A DNA stretch of 64,000 bases from CAYNRG01 sp047974855 (lineage in GTDB: Bacteria > Bacillota_I > Bacilli_A > Erysipelotrichales > Erysipelotrichaceae): assembly GCA_047974855.1 (NCBI GenBank), contig JBKECT010000040.1, positions 1-64,000 on the forward strand. Reading direction: 5' to 3'. The notes below the pieces were generated by a model. That model was given only the letters and a program-made list of their open reading frames with translations, made no database searches and was not told where the DNA came from. Both the position numbers and the translations under genes were made by a program. How positions within the stretch are numbered: the first letter of the stretch is position 1; each line of letters starts with the position of its first letter. Positions 42,553 through 51,035 of this stretch are shown here, in pieces.

Positions 42553-44136
42553 ATGGAAAAATGGATGGGTTGGATAGCTTACGGTATTTTATTTTTTTCA
42601 TTTGCTTTTGTGCCAACTAAAAAAGCATTGCATATGTTTCAACAAAACCGGTATGAACTAAAGCGCTATACAATGTGGTTAATAGATCGACTTCATCGTT
42701 TAAGTCGTGTTGATATTATGGGTGTTGGAGGATCTATTTTCTTATTAGCGATGGGTATAAATAAGAGTTGGGTTGCATCAGTGATGATCATCGGTCTACT
42801 TGTTGGATGGACCTTAATCGTGTTTCAAAAAGAAAGTCAAAAAGACTATATTAAGCCATTAGTTTATACAGCAAGAGTCAAAAGACAAACCGTTGTGATG
42901 GTATTGTTATATTGCATACTCTTGATTATGCTTAGCTTTTTTAAACCATATCCACTGGGTTTGATTGCGATACTAGGATTACTTAAACCATGGGCTTTTA
43001 TTTATATCATGCATTTTATCACCTTGCCAATTGAAAAAATAATTAAAAAGAAATATGCTGATGAAGCAAAGTTAATCTTAAAAAATCATGGACAATTAAC
43101 AAAAATAGGGATTACAGGTAGCTATGGAAAAACATCCAGCAAGAATGTTTTGTATAGCTTGCTGTCAGAAAAATATCATACTTTAATGACTCCCGCCTCA
43201 TACAATACACCGATGGGAATTACACGAACAATTCGTGAACACTTACAACCTATTCATGAAGTGTTTATATGCGAGATGGGTGCTGACCATACAGGGGATA
43301 TTCAAGAGTTATGCAACTTTGTAATGCCAACTATTGGTCTTGTAACTTCAATTGGTCCACAACATTTGAATACATTTGGGAGTATTGAAAATATCATTTA
43401 TGAAAAAATGCAGTTGATTGAAAAATTACCTGAGACTGGATTAGGAATTATAAATCTAGATAATGAGTATATTAGAGATTACCAAATAAAAAATTCTTGT
43501 CGTTTAATTCGCTATGGTATCCATAACCAACAAGGTGATTATCGTGTTGAAGCTATTGAATATAGTCCTAAGGGAAGTAAATTTGATGTGGTGTTTCAAG
43601 CTGAGAATCACCATTTTGAAACAAAGTTATTAGGAGAACATAATATTGCTAACATTATAGCTGCAATCGCAATTGCTCAAGAACTTGGGATGTCATGGGA
43701 TGAAATGATTTTAGCAGTTAAACAATTAGATTTTGTAGAGCATCGCTTACAGTTAAAGAAAATAAACGGGTATACCTTTATTGATAATGCGTTCAATTCT
43801 AATCCAGTCGGAGCAGCGATGTCACTTGAAGTGTTGAAAACAATGCCAGGAAAAAGAGTTATTGTCACACCAGGAATGATTGACTTAGGAGATCAACAAG
43901 ATTTAAAAAACAAAGAGTTTGGTGAGCGGATGCAGGGCTGTGTTGATATAGCAATTCTTGTTGGGGAGAAGCAAACACAATCAATTAAAGAAGGCTTAAT
44001 TGCAACAGGTTTTGATTTAAATGAGATTCATGTATGTAAAACGGTGAAGGAGGCTTTTGATTTAGTTTATCGTTTGGCAACATCAGAAGACACCATATTA
44101 TTAGAAAATGATTTACCGGATGCGTTTAATCATTAA
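42553..44136 (+). CDS. Membrane-anchored MurF-like Mur ligase
   Basis: A 527-residue protein with an unusual build. Residues ~1-160 hold about five membrane helices; the N-terminal substrate-binding domain of ordinary MurF is absent. The Mur ligase core starts near residue 183 with P-loop GITGSYGKTSSKN, then NTPMGITRTIREHL, EMGADHTGDI, SIGPQHLNTFGS and the C-terminal ligase domain with FIDNAFNSNP and VIVTPGMIDLG. It should ligate an amino acid or peptide to a carboxylate using ATP, near the membrane. True MurF is ~450 residues and soluble, so this is probably a specialised paralogue. Confidence 0.85.
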   Translation: MEKWMGWIAYGILFFSFAFVPTKKALHMFQQNRYELKRYTMWLIDRLHRLSRVDIMGVGGSIFLLAMGINKSWVASVMIIGLLVGWTLIVFQKESQKDYIKPLVYTARVKRQTVVMVLLYCILLIMLSFFKPYPLGLIAILGLLKPWAFIYIMHFITLPIEKIIKKKYADEAKLILKNHGQLTKIGITGSYGKTSSKNVLYSLLSEKYHTLMTPASYNTPMGITRTIREHLQPIHEVFICEMGADHTGDIQELCNFVMPTIGLVTSIGPQHLNTFGSIENIIYEKMQLIEKLPETGLGIINLDNEYIRDYQIKNSCRLIRYGIHNQQGDYRVEAIEYSPKGSKFDVVFQAENHHFETKLLGEHNIANIIAAIAIAQELGMSWDEMILAVKQLDFVEHRLQLKKINGYTFIDNAFNSNPVGAAMSLEVLKTMPGKRVIVTPGMIDLGDQQDLKNKEFGERMQGCVDIAILVGEKQTQSIKEGLIATGFDLNEIHVCKTVKEAFDLVYRLATSEDTILLENDLPDAFNH

Positions 44137-44154
44137 TAGAAAGAGGATAGAATA

Positions 44155-45471
44155 ATGGAAAACAAAAGAAAGATAACACGAGAAGAAATCTCAGCAGGAT
44201 CCTTAGCACTAACTGCCCTTTTATACATCGTGGCAGGAGTTGCTATGTTATTATGGCGACAGTCAGTTCCTTTGGCAATTAAGTTGTTTATTTTTGGTTA
44301 CATGGTTGTTACGGGGTGTGTTGGGCTATTTTCTTGCATCTCAAAATTTTCAATCACAAGATGTATACAATCCTTAATTCCTATTGTCTTTGGTTGGATT
44401 TTTGCGTTTAATACATCTGCTATTTCATCAACATTTGCTTTTTTCTTAGGAATTTATATTGCCGTGATGGCACTTGTACGATTGATTGACTTTATTGTCC
44501 TTAACGCAAATAAGTTACCTGGAAGATTTGTTGTGCTATTTAATGCAGTGGTGATGTTTCTGTTTTCGCTTCCATTGATTTTAGATCCAAAGATGTTTGA
44601 TCAACGAGCTATCTTTATCACAGGATTATTCTGTATTTTCTATGGGATAACAAACTTAGGAGATTTCTTGGTTGAAATTGCTCCAATGAAAAAAACAGAT
44701 CGTTACAAACGGAAGATTAGAATAAATTTACCGATTATTTTCACAGCATTGCTACCACGAAAAACAATAGGACACATTAACCAATTACTGGAAGTAGAAG
44801 AAGATGGAGTTTTGGAAGAAGAGAGCTATAAAGAGGATACAACGGCAGACTTGGAAGTTTTCGTCCATGTGACAGAGTCTGGATTTGGAACTATGGGTCA
44901 TGCTGATTTTTACTTTGATGGGCAAGTCCATTGCTATGGAAATTATGATTTCCAATCGTTTAAGTTGTTTGGATCAGTAGGAGATGGTGTTTTCTTCACT
45001 ACTGATAATCGAGATGAGTACATTAAATTTTGTGCGAAGGCAACAGGAGATTCTATTTTTGCGTTTGGGCTAAAATTAACCGACGAACAAAAAATTCGAG
45101 TGAGAGAAGAAATTCAAAAAGTGAGAGATCATACATTCCCTTGGTATTCATTAGCAGAAAAAGAAAAGCGTGGCGAAATAAAAAACGAGAAGAAACCAGA
45201 TGATTATGCTAGCCAATTGTATGAAGGAACAAAGGCAAGCATGTATAAGTTTAAAGATACATCATTTAAAGGATATTTTGTGATGACGACCAATTGTGTT
45301 AAGTTAGTGGACCGTATCTTGCGTTCGGCAGGAGTTGTTGCAGCACTCCCTAACGGGATTTTGACTCCGGGAGCTTACTACGAGTTTCTTGACCACCGCT
45401 ACAGAATGAAAAATTCTATCGTAATTTCTCGCCAAACTTATCATAATGAAGCATCAATCAAACATGAATAA
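44155..45471 (+). CDS. DUF308/HdeD-like membrane protein with putative permuted papain-like domain
   Basis: A 438-residue protein. Residues ~15-175 form about six membrane helices in short repeats of the DUF308/HdeD kind. The soluble part (~230-438) has GHADFYFDG with H249, and TTNCVKLVDRILRSAG with C381, followed by LTPGAYYEFL. A histidine early and a cysteine late in this order is the pattern of circularly permuted NlpC/P60 (YiiX/YaeF-type) papain-like enzymes. It could hydrolyse an amide or ester in the envelope or membrane. Third gene of the hydrolase/MurF-like cluster, 18 bases downstream, with GAAAGAGGA before the ATG. Confidence 0.72.
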   Translation: MENKRKITREEISAGSLALTALLYIVAGVAMLLWRQSVPLAIKLFIFGYMVVTGCVGLFSCISKFSITRCIQSLIPIVFGWIFAFNTSAISSTFAFFLGIYIAVMALVRLIDFIVLNANKLPGRFVVLFNAVVMFLFSLPLILDPKMFDQRAIFITGLFCIFYGITNLGDFLVEIAPMKKTDRYKRKIRINLPIIFTALLPRKTIGHINQLLEVEEDGVLEEESYKEDTTADLEVFVHVTESGFGTMGHADFYFDGQVHCYGNYDFQSFKLFGSVGDGVFFTTDNRDEYIKFCAKATGDSIFAFGLKLTDEQKIRVREEIQKVRDHTFPWYSLAEKEKRGEIKNEKKPDDYASQLYEGTKASMYKFKDTSFKGYFVMTTNCVKLVDRILRSAGVVAALPNGILTPGAYYEFLDHRYRMKNSIVISRQTYHNEASIKHE

Positions 45472-45494
45472 ACACCTCCGGGTGTTTTTTTTAA
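45469..45494 (+). terminator. Terminator of the MurF-like cluster
   Basis: AAACACC and GGTGTTT pair around a TCCG-type loop and run into seven T. Confidence 0.85.
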
Positions 45495-45546
45495 GGTTCT
45501 TTTAAGTGGTATGATGTAATGTTTTCTTATAAGCGAGGAAAGAAAG

Positions 45547-47205
45547 ATGAATGTTAAGAAAATAAAAGATTGGTTTTTAGGGTTATCGAAAAGAAAGAAA
45601 ATAATTATTGCTGGTGTGATGTCCTGTCTTTTAGTTGTGGCAGGAGTTGGGATTTATAACTTATCTAATAAAAAAACAGCACCAAGAATGGCAAGTGATG
45701 AAAACTATGTAAGAACGGTGTCACTCACACGGTCTAGTTTAGAAGAAACTGTAAGTGCGACTGGAAATATTGAAAGTCAAGAAACAAGTTCTGTATCTAC
45801 AAATTTAGAATACACGGTGGATCAAATTTATGTGCAAGTAGGAGATACTGTTGAGGAAGGAGATATCATTTGTACTTTAGACAGCAGTGAAATTGTGAAG
45901 AAAATTGAAAAAGCTAAGGAATCTCTAGAGGATAATAAAGAAAATTTGCAAGAGAGTTATGACAATGCACTTTCAGCGAAAGAGAGCGCATGGGAAGTCT
46001 ATAGTAGCCAAAAGACAACAGTAAGCACTTTGAAAACAGCGTACCAAACAGCACTCTCTAATTATAATGTGGCACTGAACTCAATTAGTACTCAGCAAAG
46101 TTTATTTGATAGTGCAAAATCGGTATTAGATACGGCCGGTTTAGCGATGAACAGCGCAGAGTCAGCTTGCTTGAACGCAGGATACCTGTCAGATTGCTCA
46201 GACGATGTAACCACTGCTGAATATATGGCATACCAAAGTGCAAAAGAAAATTACAACAGTGCGGATAGTACATATCAAACTGCAAAAAGCAATTTAGATA
46301 GCGCTAAAGCTAATTCTAATTACACAACTCTAGAAAGTGTGATGAATAGCACGAAGTCAACATATGATAGCGCGAATAATCAACTGACTACCTTAGCATC
46401 AAATTGCAGTACAGCTGATGCAAAAGTAGCAACGGCTTATGAAGCACTAGTTGAATCATCAACGACATCAACAGAGTTAGAAGAGCTTTATGAACAACTT
46501 GAAAATTGCACTTTAACAGCCAAAACAAGTGGTAAAATTACAGCGTTAAATGCGACAGTAGGAAGTAAAGTTAGCGGAACGGTTGCTACAATTCAAAATA
46601 CATCAACATTAAAAATTGTTATTTCAGTTGATGAATATGATATTCAAATGATCGAAACAGGACTATCGGCTAGAATTACAAGTGATGCTGTTGATGAAGA
46701 GTTAACGGGAGTTGTTTCTCAAATCTCTCCAGTAGCAACGACAAGTGCACAAGGGTCTTCAAGTGGATTTGAAGTTGAAATTTCAATCACATCAGAAGAG
46801 TCTAGCCTTCTAATCGGAATGAGTGCAACGGTTGAAATTATTATTTCAAGTATTGATGGAGTTTATACAGTGCCATTGGATGCGGTTGAAACAAAGGAAG
46901 ATGGGACATCTGTTATTTATGTACGTGGAACAAGTGATGAGTTTGAAGAAATTTCTGTAACCTTAGGAGAAGAAACAGACTATTATGTTGAAATATCAGG
47001 AGATAGTTTACAAGAAGGGATGGTTGTTCGTGCAAGTGCGAATGAAGAAGAAGCCATTGTAAACAGTGCAAGTGATAGTGAAGAAACAACAGAAGGTGGT
47101 TTTTCTATTGAAATGGGTGGTGGAATGCAAGGTGGTGGTGGGACAATGCCATCGGGCGAAAATATGCCAAGTGGAGGTAATATGCCCTCTGGAGGAGGAC
47201 AATGA
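45547..47205 (+). CDS. HlyD/MacA-type efflux adaptor subunit
   Basis: A 552-residue membrane-fusion-type protein: one N-terminal membrane helix (about 17-38), a lipoyl half (ATGNIESQETSSVSTNLEYTVDQIYVQ...), a long helical hairpin (~120-320, Ala/Ser/Thr-rich), the second lipoyl half (CTLTAKTSGKITALNATVGSKV) and β-barrel domains. The last ~40 residues are low complexity (GGG, repeated MPSGG units). In Gram-positive cells these adaptors work with MacB-type transporters to export peptides or drugs, without an outer-membrane channel. Overlaps the ATPase gene by four bases. Confidence 0.93.
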   Translation: MNVKKIKDWFLGLSKRKKIIIAGVMSCLLVVAGVGIYNLSNKKTAPRMASDENYVRTVSLTRSSLEETVSATGNIESQETSSVSTNLEYTVDQIYVQVGDTVEEGDIICTLDSSEIVKKIEKAKESLEDNKENLQESYDNALSAKESAWEVYSSQKTTVSTLKTAYQTALSNYNVALNSISTQQSLFDSAKSVLDTAGLAMNSAESACLNAGYLSDCSDDVTTAEYMAYQSAKENYNSADSTYQTAKSNLDSAKANSNYTTLESVMNSTKSTYDSANNQLTTLASNCSTADAKVATAYEALVESSTTSTELEELYEQLENCTLTAKTSGKITALNATVGSKVSGTVATIQNTSTLKIVISVDEYDIQMIETGLSARITSDAVDEELTGVVSQISPVATTSAQGSSSGFEVEISITSEESSLLIGMSATVEIIISSIDGVYTVPLDAVETKEDGTSVIYVRGTSDEFEEISVTLGEETDYYVEISGDSLQEGMVVRASANEEEAIVNSASDSEETTEGGFSIEMGGGMQGGGGTMPSGENMPSGGNMPSGGGQ

Positions 47206-47921
47206 GTAAGGAACCAATCATTCACTTAACCAATATTGTAAAGAAGTATTTCATAGGCAAACCAAATGAGTTAGAAATATTACATGGGGTTAATTTGGAC
47301 ATTTATCCAGGTGAATTTGTATCTGTTGTAGGTGAGTCTGGCTCTGGTAAGTCAACACTGATGAATATCATTGGAATACTTGATCGTCCAACTCAGGGAG
47401 ATTATGTTTTAGATGCTTATAAAATATCTGAAATTAAAGATGATAAACTATCAATGATTAGAAGTAAGAAAGTGGGATTTATTTTTCAAAACTTTAACTT
47501 GATAGGAAAGATGAATGCTTTGAAAAATGTTCAATTACCAATGCAATATGCAGGGATGAATAAAAAAGATAGTCAAAAAAAGGCTAAGGAATTATTGACT
47601 CTTGTTGGTATGGGAGATCGAGAAAAGCATTACCCAAATGAGTTATCTGGAGGACAAAAACAAAGGGTAGCGATTGCTAGAGCCTTAGGAAATAATCCAG
47701 CAATTCTTTTGGCAGATGAGCCTACAGGTGCTCTTGATTCGGCGACATCTCGAATCATTATGGACTTATTTCATAAACTTCATCGAGAACAGGGAATTAC
47801 CATTGTTTTAATTACCCACTCTCAAGAGTTAGCGAAGGAAACAGAGAGAATTGTAACTTTAAAAGATGGAAATATTGTGAGTGACAGTAAAGGAGGAGTG
47901 CGGCGTGAATATTTGGGATAA
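47202..47921 (+). CDS. ABC transporter ATP-binding protein (MacB/LolD type)
   Basis: A 239-residue ATPase with Walker A GESGSGKSTLMN, Q-loop FQNFNLIG, signature LSGGQKQRVAIARAL, Walker B ILLADEPTGALDS and H-loop LITHSQ. It powers the exporter formed with the adaptor upstream and the permease downstream. Its 3' end overlaps the permease start by 17 bases. Confidence 0.96.
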   Translation: MSKEPIIHLTNIVKKYFIGKPNELEILHGVNLDIYPGEFVSVVGESGSGKSTLMNIIGILDRPTQGDYVLDAYKISEIKDDKLSMIRSKKVGFIFQNFNLIGKMNALKNVQLPMQYAGMNKKDSQKKAKELLTLVGMGDREKHYPNELSGGQKQRVAIARALGNNPAILLADEPTGALDSATSRIIMDLFHKLHREQGITIVLITHSQELAKETERIVTLKDGNIVSDSKGGVRREYLG

Positions 47922-49176
47922 CGTTCTTCTTTCACTTCAAAGTCTTCGCTCTAACAAGATGCGAGCATTACTGACAATGTTGGGAATTATTATTGGTATT
48001 GGGTCTGTGGTAGCTATTGTAACACTGGGTAATTCAATGACTTCATCTATTACAGATTCCATGTCTAGTTTTGGTATCAATAATGTGACGGTTTCTTTAG
48101 TGGATAAAAATAGCACATCATCAAGTGGTTCTACTTCAGTAAGAATGTTTGCTAAAAGTAGCTATGAAGAAAGTGACTTAATTACTATGGAGATGATTGA
48201 AGAATATCGCATGGCCTTTGAAGATGATATCGCTACATTGTCATTATCGGAACAATTATCATCAAGTAGTGTTATGAAAAATGAAAGTAGCACTACACTT
48301 AATATCATTGGAACAAACACAGATTATAAAGATGGAAATAACTTGACAATGTTGACTGGAAGATACATAAATCAAGAAGATATTGATAACTATAAGTTTA
48401 ATTGTGTTATTTCTAATGAAGCGGCAGAAACGCTATTTGGAAGTGTGGCCTTTGCGGTAGGTGAAAGCATTGAAATATCAATCAATGGATTTTATAAAAC
48501 GTTTACGATTGTCGGTGTTTATGAATACGATGATAGTGGACAAGTTGTATCAAGCAACTCGTCAATTACAACAGACAGTTATATTCCTATTACTACAGCC
48601 AAACGATATAGCAATGCTCAAGATGGCTTTAGTATGTTTACGGTAGCTTCCAATGGAGAAGTAGATAGTACAGAATTTTTAAACAACACGACAGCTTTTT
48701 TTCAAAGTTATTATACAAGAAATGATTCATATACAGTAGAAGCGTCTAATATGGAAAGCATGTTAGAGTCCATGACAAGCATGTTGTCAACAATTACTCT
48801 TGCGATTGCAGCGATTGCAGCGATTAGTTTATTAGTTGGAGGGATTGGGGTAATGAACATTATGCTGGTTTCGATTACTGAGAGAACTAAAGAAATTGGA
48901 ACAAGAAAAGCACTCGGGGCAACCAATTGGAATATCCGACTGCAATTTATTGTGGAGGCTATTGTAATTTGTTTGATCGGAGGATTACTTGGAATTGTAT
49001 TAGGCATTATTCTTGGTGCTGTGGGGTCGTCGATTTTAGGATATCCTGCCAAGGCAAGTGTTGATGCGTGTGTCATTTCGGTTATCTTTAGTATGAGCAT
49101 TGGTATTTTCTTTGGTTATTATCCTGCGAACAAGGCTGCAAAAATGGATCCAATTGATGCACTGCGCTATGAATAG
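47905..49176 (+). CDS. ABC transporter permease (MacB/FtsX family)
   Basis: A 423-residue permease: N-terminal helix with LRSNKMRALLTMLGIIIGIGSVVAIV, a MacB_PCD extracytoplasmic domain of about 230 residues, then three helices of the FtsX domain ending in YYPANKAAKMDPIDALRYE. GTG 47905 is chosen because AGGAGG is upstream; a longer frame from 47881 lacks the family start. With adaptor and ATPase it makes a MacAB-like mechanotransmission exporter; cargo unknown. Confidence 0.94.
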   Translation: MNIWDNVLLSLQSLRSNKMRALLTMLGIIIGIGSVVAIVTLGNSMTSSITDSMSSFGINNVTVSLVDKNSTSSSGSTSVRMFAKSSYEESDLITMEMIEEYRMAFEDDIATLSLSEQLSSSSVMKNESSTTLNIIGTNTDYKDGNNLTMLTGRYINQEDIDNYKFNCVISNEAAETLFGSVAFAVGESIEISINGFYKTFTIVGVYEYDDSGQVVSSNSSITTDSYIPITTAKRYSNAQDGFSMFTVASNGEVDSTEFLNNTTAFFQSYYTRNDSYTVEASNMESMLESMTSMLSTITLAIAAIAAISLLVGGIGVMNIMLVSITERTKEIGTRKALGATNWNIRLQFIVEAIVICLIGGLLGIVLGIILGAVGSSILGYPAKASVDACVISVIFSMSIGIFFGYYPANKAAKMDPIDALRYE

Positions 49177-49194
49177 AATAAATTTCAAAGCTTA

Positions 49195-49230
49195 AAAGAC
49201 TGACTTCTGGTAAAGTGGTCAGTTTTTTTT
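49195..49230 (+). terminator. Terminator of the MacAB-like operon
   Basis: ACTGAC (49199-49204) pairs with GTCAGT (49218-49223), extended by A-T pairs, followed by eight T. Confidence 0.8.
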
Positions 49231-49281
49231 GCAATTGGGGTCTTGAAGTTAAATGAAAATAATGTATAATTAAACTAGATA

Positions 49282-49351
49282 CCACATATAAGCTCTTTAA
49301 TACGGTAAGAGCGTTTCTACAAGGGAGCCGTAAATTCCCTAACTATGATGG
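49282..49351 (+). promoter_or_regulatory. Purine riboswitch, guanine/hypoxanthine type
   Basis: The conserved purine aptamer is recognisable: P1 CCACAT with ATGATGG (one bulge), J1/2 ATAA, P2 GCTCTT/AAGAGC with an ATACGG loop, J2/3 GTTTCTAC, P3 AGGGA/TCCCT with loop CCGTAAA, and J3/1 ACTATG. A C, not T, precedes TATG, which in this family selects guanine or hypoxanthine over adenine. Promoter TATAAT is at 49265-49270. Confidence 0.88.
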
Positions 49352-49362
49352 AGAACTTTTTT

Positions 49363-49390
49363 AGTTTTCTCTATCAAGAAAACTTTTTTT
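49363..49390 (+). terminator. Riboswitch-controlled terminator
   Basis: AGTTTTCT (49363-49370) and AGAAAACT (49377-49384) pair, followed by a T run of seven. The order aptamer-terminator-gene indicates an OFF switch. Confidence 0.85.
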
Positions 49391-49422
49391 ATTTGGTATC
49401 GACAAAAAAGGGGAGGCATAAA

Positions 49423-50871
49423 ATGCTAGAAAAATTATTTAAGTTATCTGAAAAGAAAACCACGGTCAAAACAGAAGTACTTGCAGGGATTACTACTTTC
49501 TTAGCTATGGCGTACATTTTGGCAGTTAACCCAGGAATTTTAGGAGATGCAGGGATGCCTGTTGAATCTGTTTTCTTGGCAACTGCAATTGCATCTGGAG
49601 TTTCTTCAATTTTAATGGGGCTTGTAGCAAACTATCCAATTGCATTAGCACCAGGAATGGGAGTGAATGCTTTATTTGCTTATACCGCCTGTTTAACAAT
49701 GGGGTTATCATGGCAAGCGGCATTGGCTGCAGTCTTTGTTTCAGGAATTATTTTCTTATTGATTTCAATTACAGGAATTCGTAAGCTAGTAATTGATGCA
49801 ATTCCTAAGAACTTAAAGTTGGCAATTGGTGCTGGAATTGGGTTCTTCATTGCGTTTATCGGATTTAAAAATGCGGGCATCATTATTTCAAGTGAAGCAA
49901 CAACTGTTGCACTTGGTAATCTTCATGATCCTCAAGTGTTATTGGCGGTATATGGATTATTCTTAACGATTGTACTTATGGGTAAAAAAGTGAATGCAGG
50001 AGTATTTTGGGGATTAGTTAGTACAGCAATTGTTGGGGTTATTGTCACTAACTTCGCCTTAGTAGCATGGCAAGTAGCACTTCTTGGAGCACTGGTTATT
50101 GCTGCGGTTGTTTTAATCAAAAATGAAACAGCAGTTATCGGAGTTACAATTGCACCACTTGTGCTAGGGCTTATTTTAGCAGTTACAGGTGTGAGTGTTC
50201 AAACTAATATTCTACCATCAGCAATTGTAAGCTTTAACTTCAGCATGCCAACATTTATGGCGGTATTTGAAGGCTTTGGTGAGTTATTTTCTCATCCATC
50301 TTCAATTATGATTATCTTTTCTTTCTTATTCGTTGATTTCTTTGATACTGCGGGGACTCTTGTTGCGGTTGGAAATGATATTGGATTAGTTAAAGAAAAC
50401 GGAGAAATGGAAGGTGTTGAAAAAGCGTTACTTGTGGATTCTGTAGGTACAGTTATAGGCTCGGTGTTAGGAACTTCAACAGTAACCTCATTTGTAGAAT
50501 CTGGATCAGGGGTTGCGGCAGGAGCTAGAACAGGATTGGCAGCGTGTACAACAGGGATTTTATTCTTACTTTCAGTTTTCTTCTCACCACTGCTTAGTGT
50601 TATCACAAGTGCAGTAACAGCACCAGCACTCATTGTTGTTGGAATTTTAATGGCTCAACAAATGAAAGGAATTGAATGGGATAAATTTGAAGTAGCAACC
50701 GCAGGTTTCTTTACCATTATTGCGATGGTTTTATGCTATTCAATTTCTGATGGAATAGCACTTGGATTTTTGACTTATACGATTGCTTGCTTAGGAGTTG
50801 GAAAAGGAAAAGATATTACGCCAGTGCTTTGGGTATTGGATATTATTTTCCTTATTTATTTCATGCTTTAA
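49423..50871 (+). CDS. NCS2 family purine permease (PbuG/PbuO-like)
   Basis: A 482-residue transporter with 12-14 membrane helices. Marks of the AzgA-like branch are TEVLAGITTFLAMAYILAVNP, APGMGVNALFAY, and FFDTAGTLVAVG with GTSTVTSFVESGSGVAAGARTG. It brings in guanine or hypoxanthine with protons, as the guanine-type riboswitch ahead of it supports. ATG 49423 follows GGGGAGG; the longer frame from 49345 would run through the riboswitch terminator and is rejected. Confidence 0.95.
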   Translation: MLEKLFKLSEKKTTVKTEVLAGITTFLAMAYILAVNPGILGDAGMPVESVFLATAIASGVSSILMGLVANYPIALAPGMGVNALFAYTACLTMGLSWQAALAAVFVSGIIFLLISITGIRKLVIDAIPKNLKLAIGAGIGFFIAFIGFKNAGIIISSEATTVALGNLHDPQVLLAVYGLFLTIVLMGKKVNAGVFWGLVSTAIVGVIVTNFALVAWQVALLGALVIAAVVLIKNETAVIGVTIAPLVLGLILAVTGVSVQTNILPSAIVSFNFSMPTFMAVFEGFGELFSHPSSIMIIFSFLFVDFFDTAGTLVAVGNDIGLVKENGEMEGVEKALLVDSVGTVIGSVLGTSTVTSFVESGSGVAAGARTGLAACTTGILFLLSVFFSPLLSVITSAVTAPALIVVGILMAQQMKGIEWDKFEVATAGFFTIIAMVLCYSISDGIALGFLTYTIACLGVGKGKDITPVLWVLDIIFLIYFML

Positions 50872-50896
50872 GAAACAAATTGAATAAAAAACAAGA

Positions 50897-50931
50897 AAAC
50901 TCTTATTCTTAGCTGAAATAAGAGTTTTTTT
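50897..50931 (+). terminator. Terminator of the purine permease gene
   Basis: AAACTCTTATT and AATAAGAGTTT pair around nine bases and lead into seven T. Confidence 0.9.
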
Positions 50932-50960
50932 GCATGCGAAAATTCCTTTTGTAAATTGTC

Positions 50961-51011
50961 TTGACAAGGGGGAGATTGGTTGGTATACTTTAAAAGTTAG
51001 TTAATGCTAAC
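50961..51011 (+). promoter_or_regulatory. Siderophore operon promoter with iron-repressor dyad
   Basis: TTGACA (50961-50966), 17 bases, TATACT (50984-50989), then GTTAGTTAATGCTAAC (50996-51011), the same GTTAG-N6-CTAAC dyad as at the feo promoter and in the same place just after the -10 box. Confidence 0.78.
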
Positions 51012-51035
51012 TCATTTGATTAGGAGGAAATGAGA

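Noticed and set aside
49345..49422. Earlier start of the purine permease at 49345
   Set aside because: It would translate through the riboswitch P1 strand and terminator; the ATG at 49423 has a GGGGAGG start signal and begins the family sequence.
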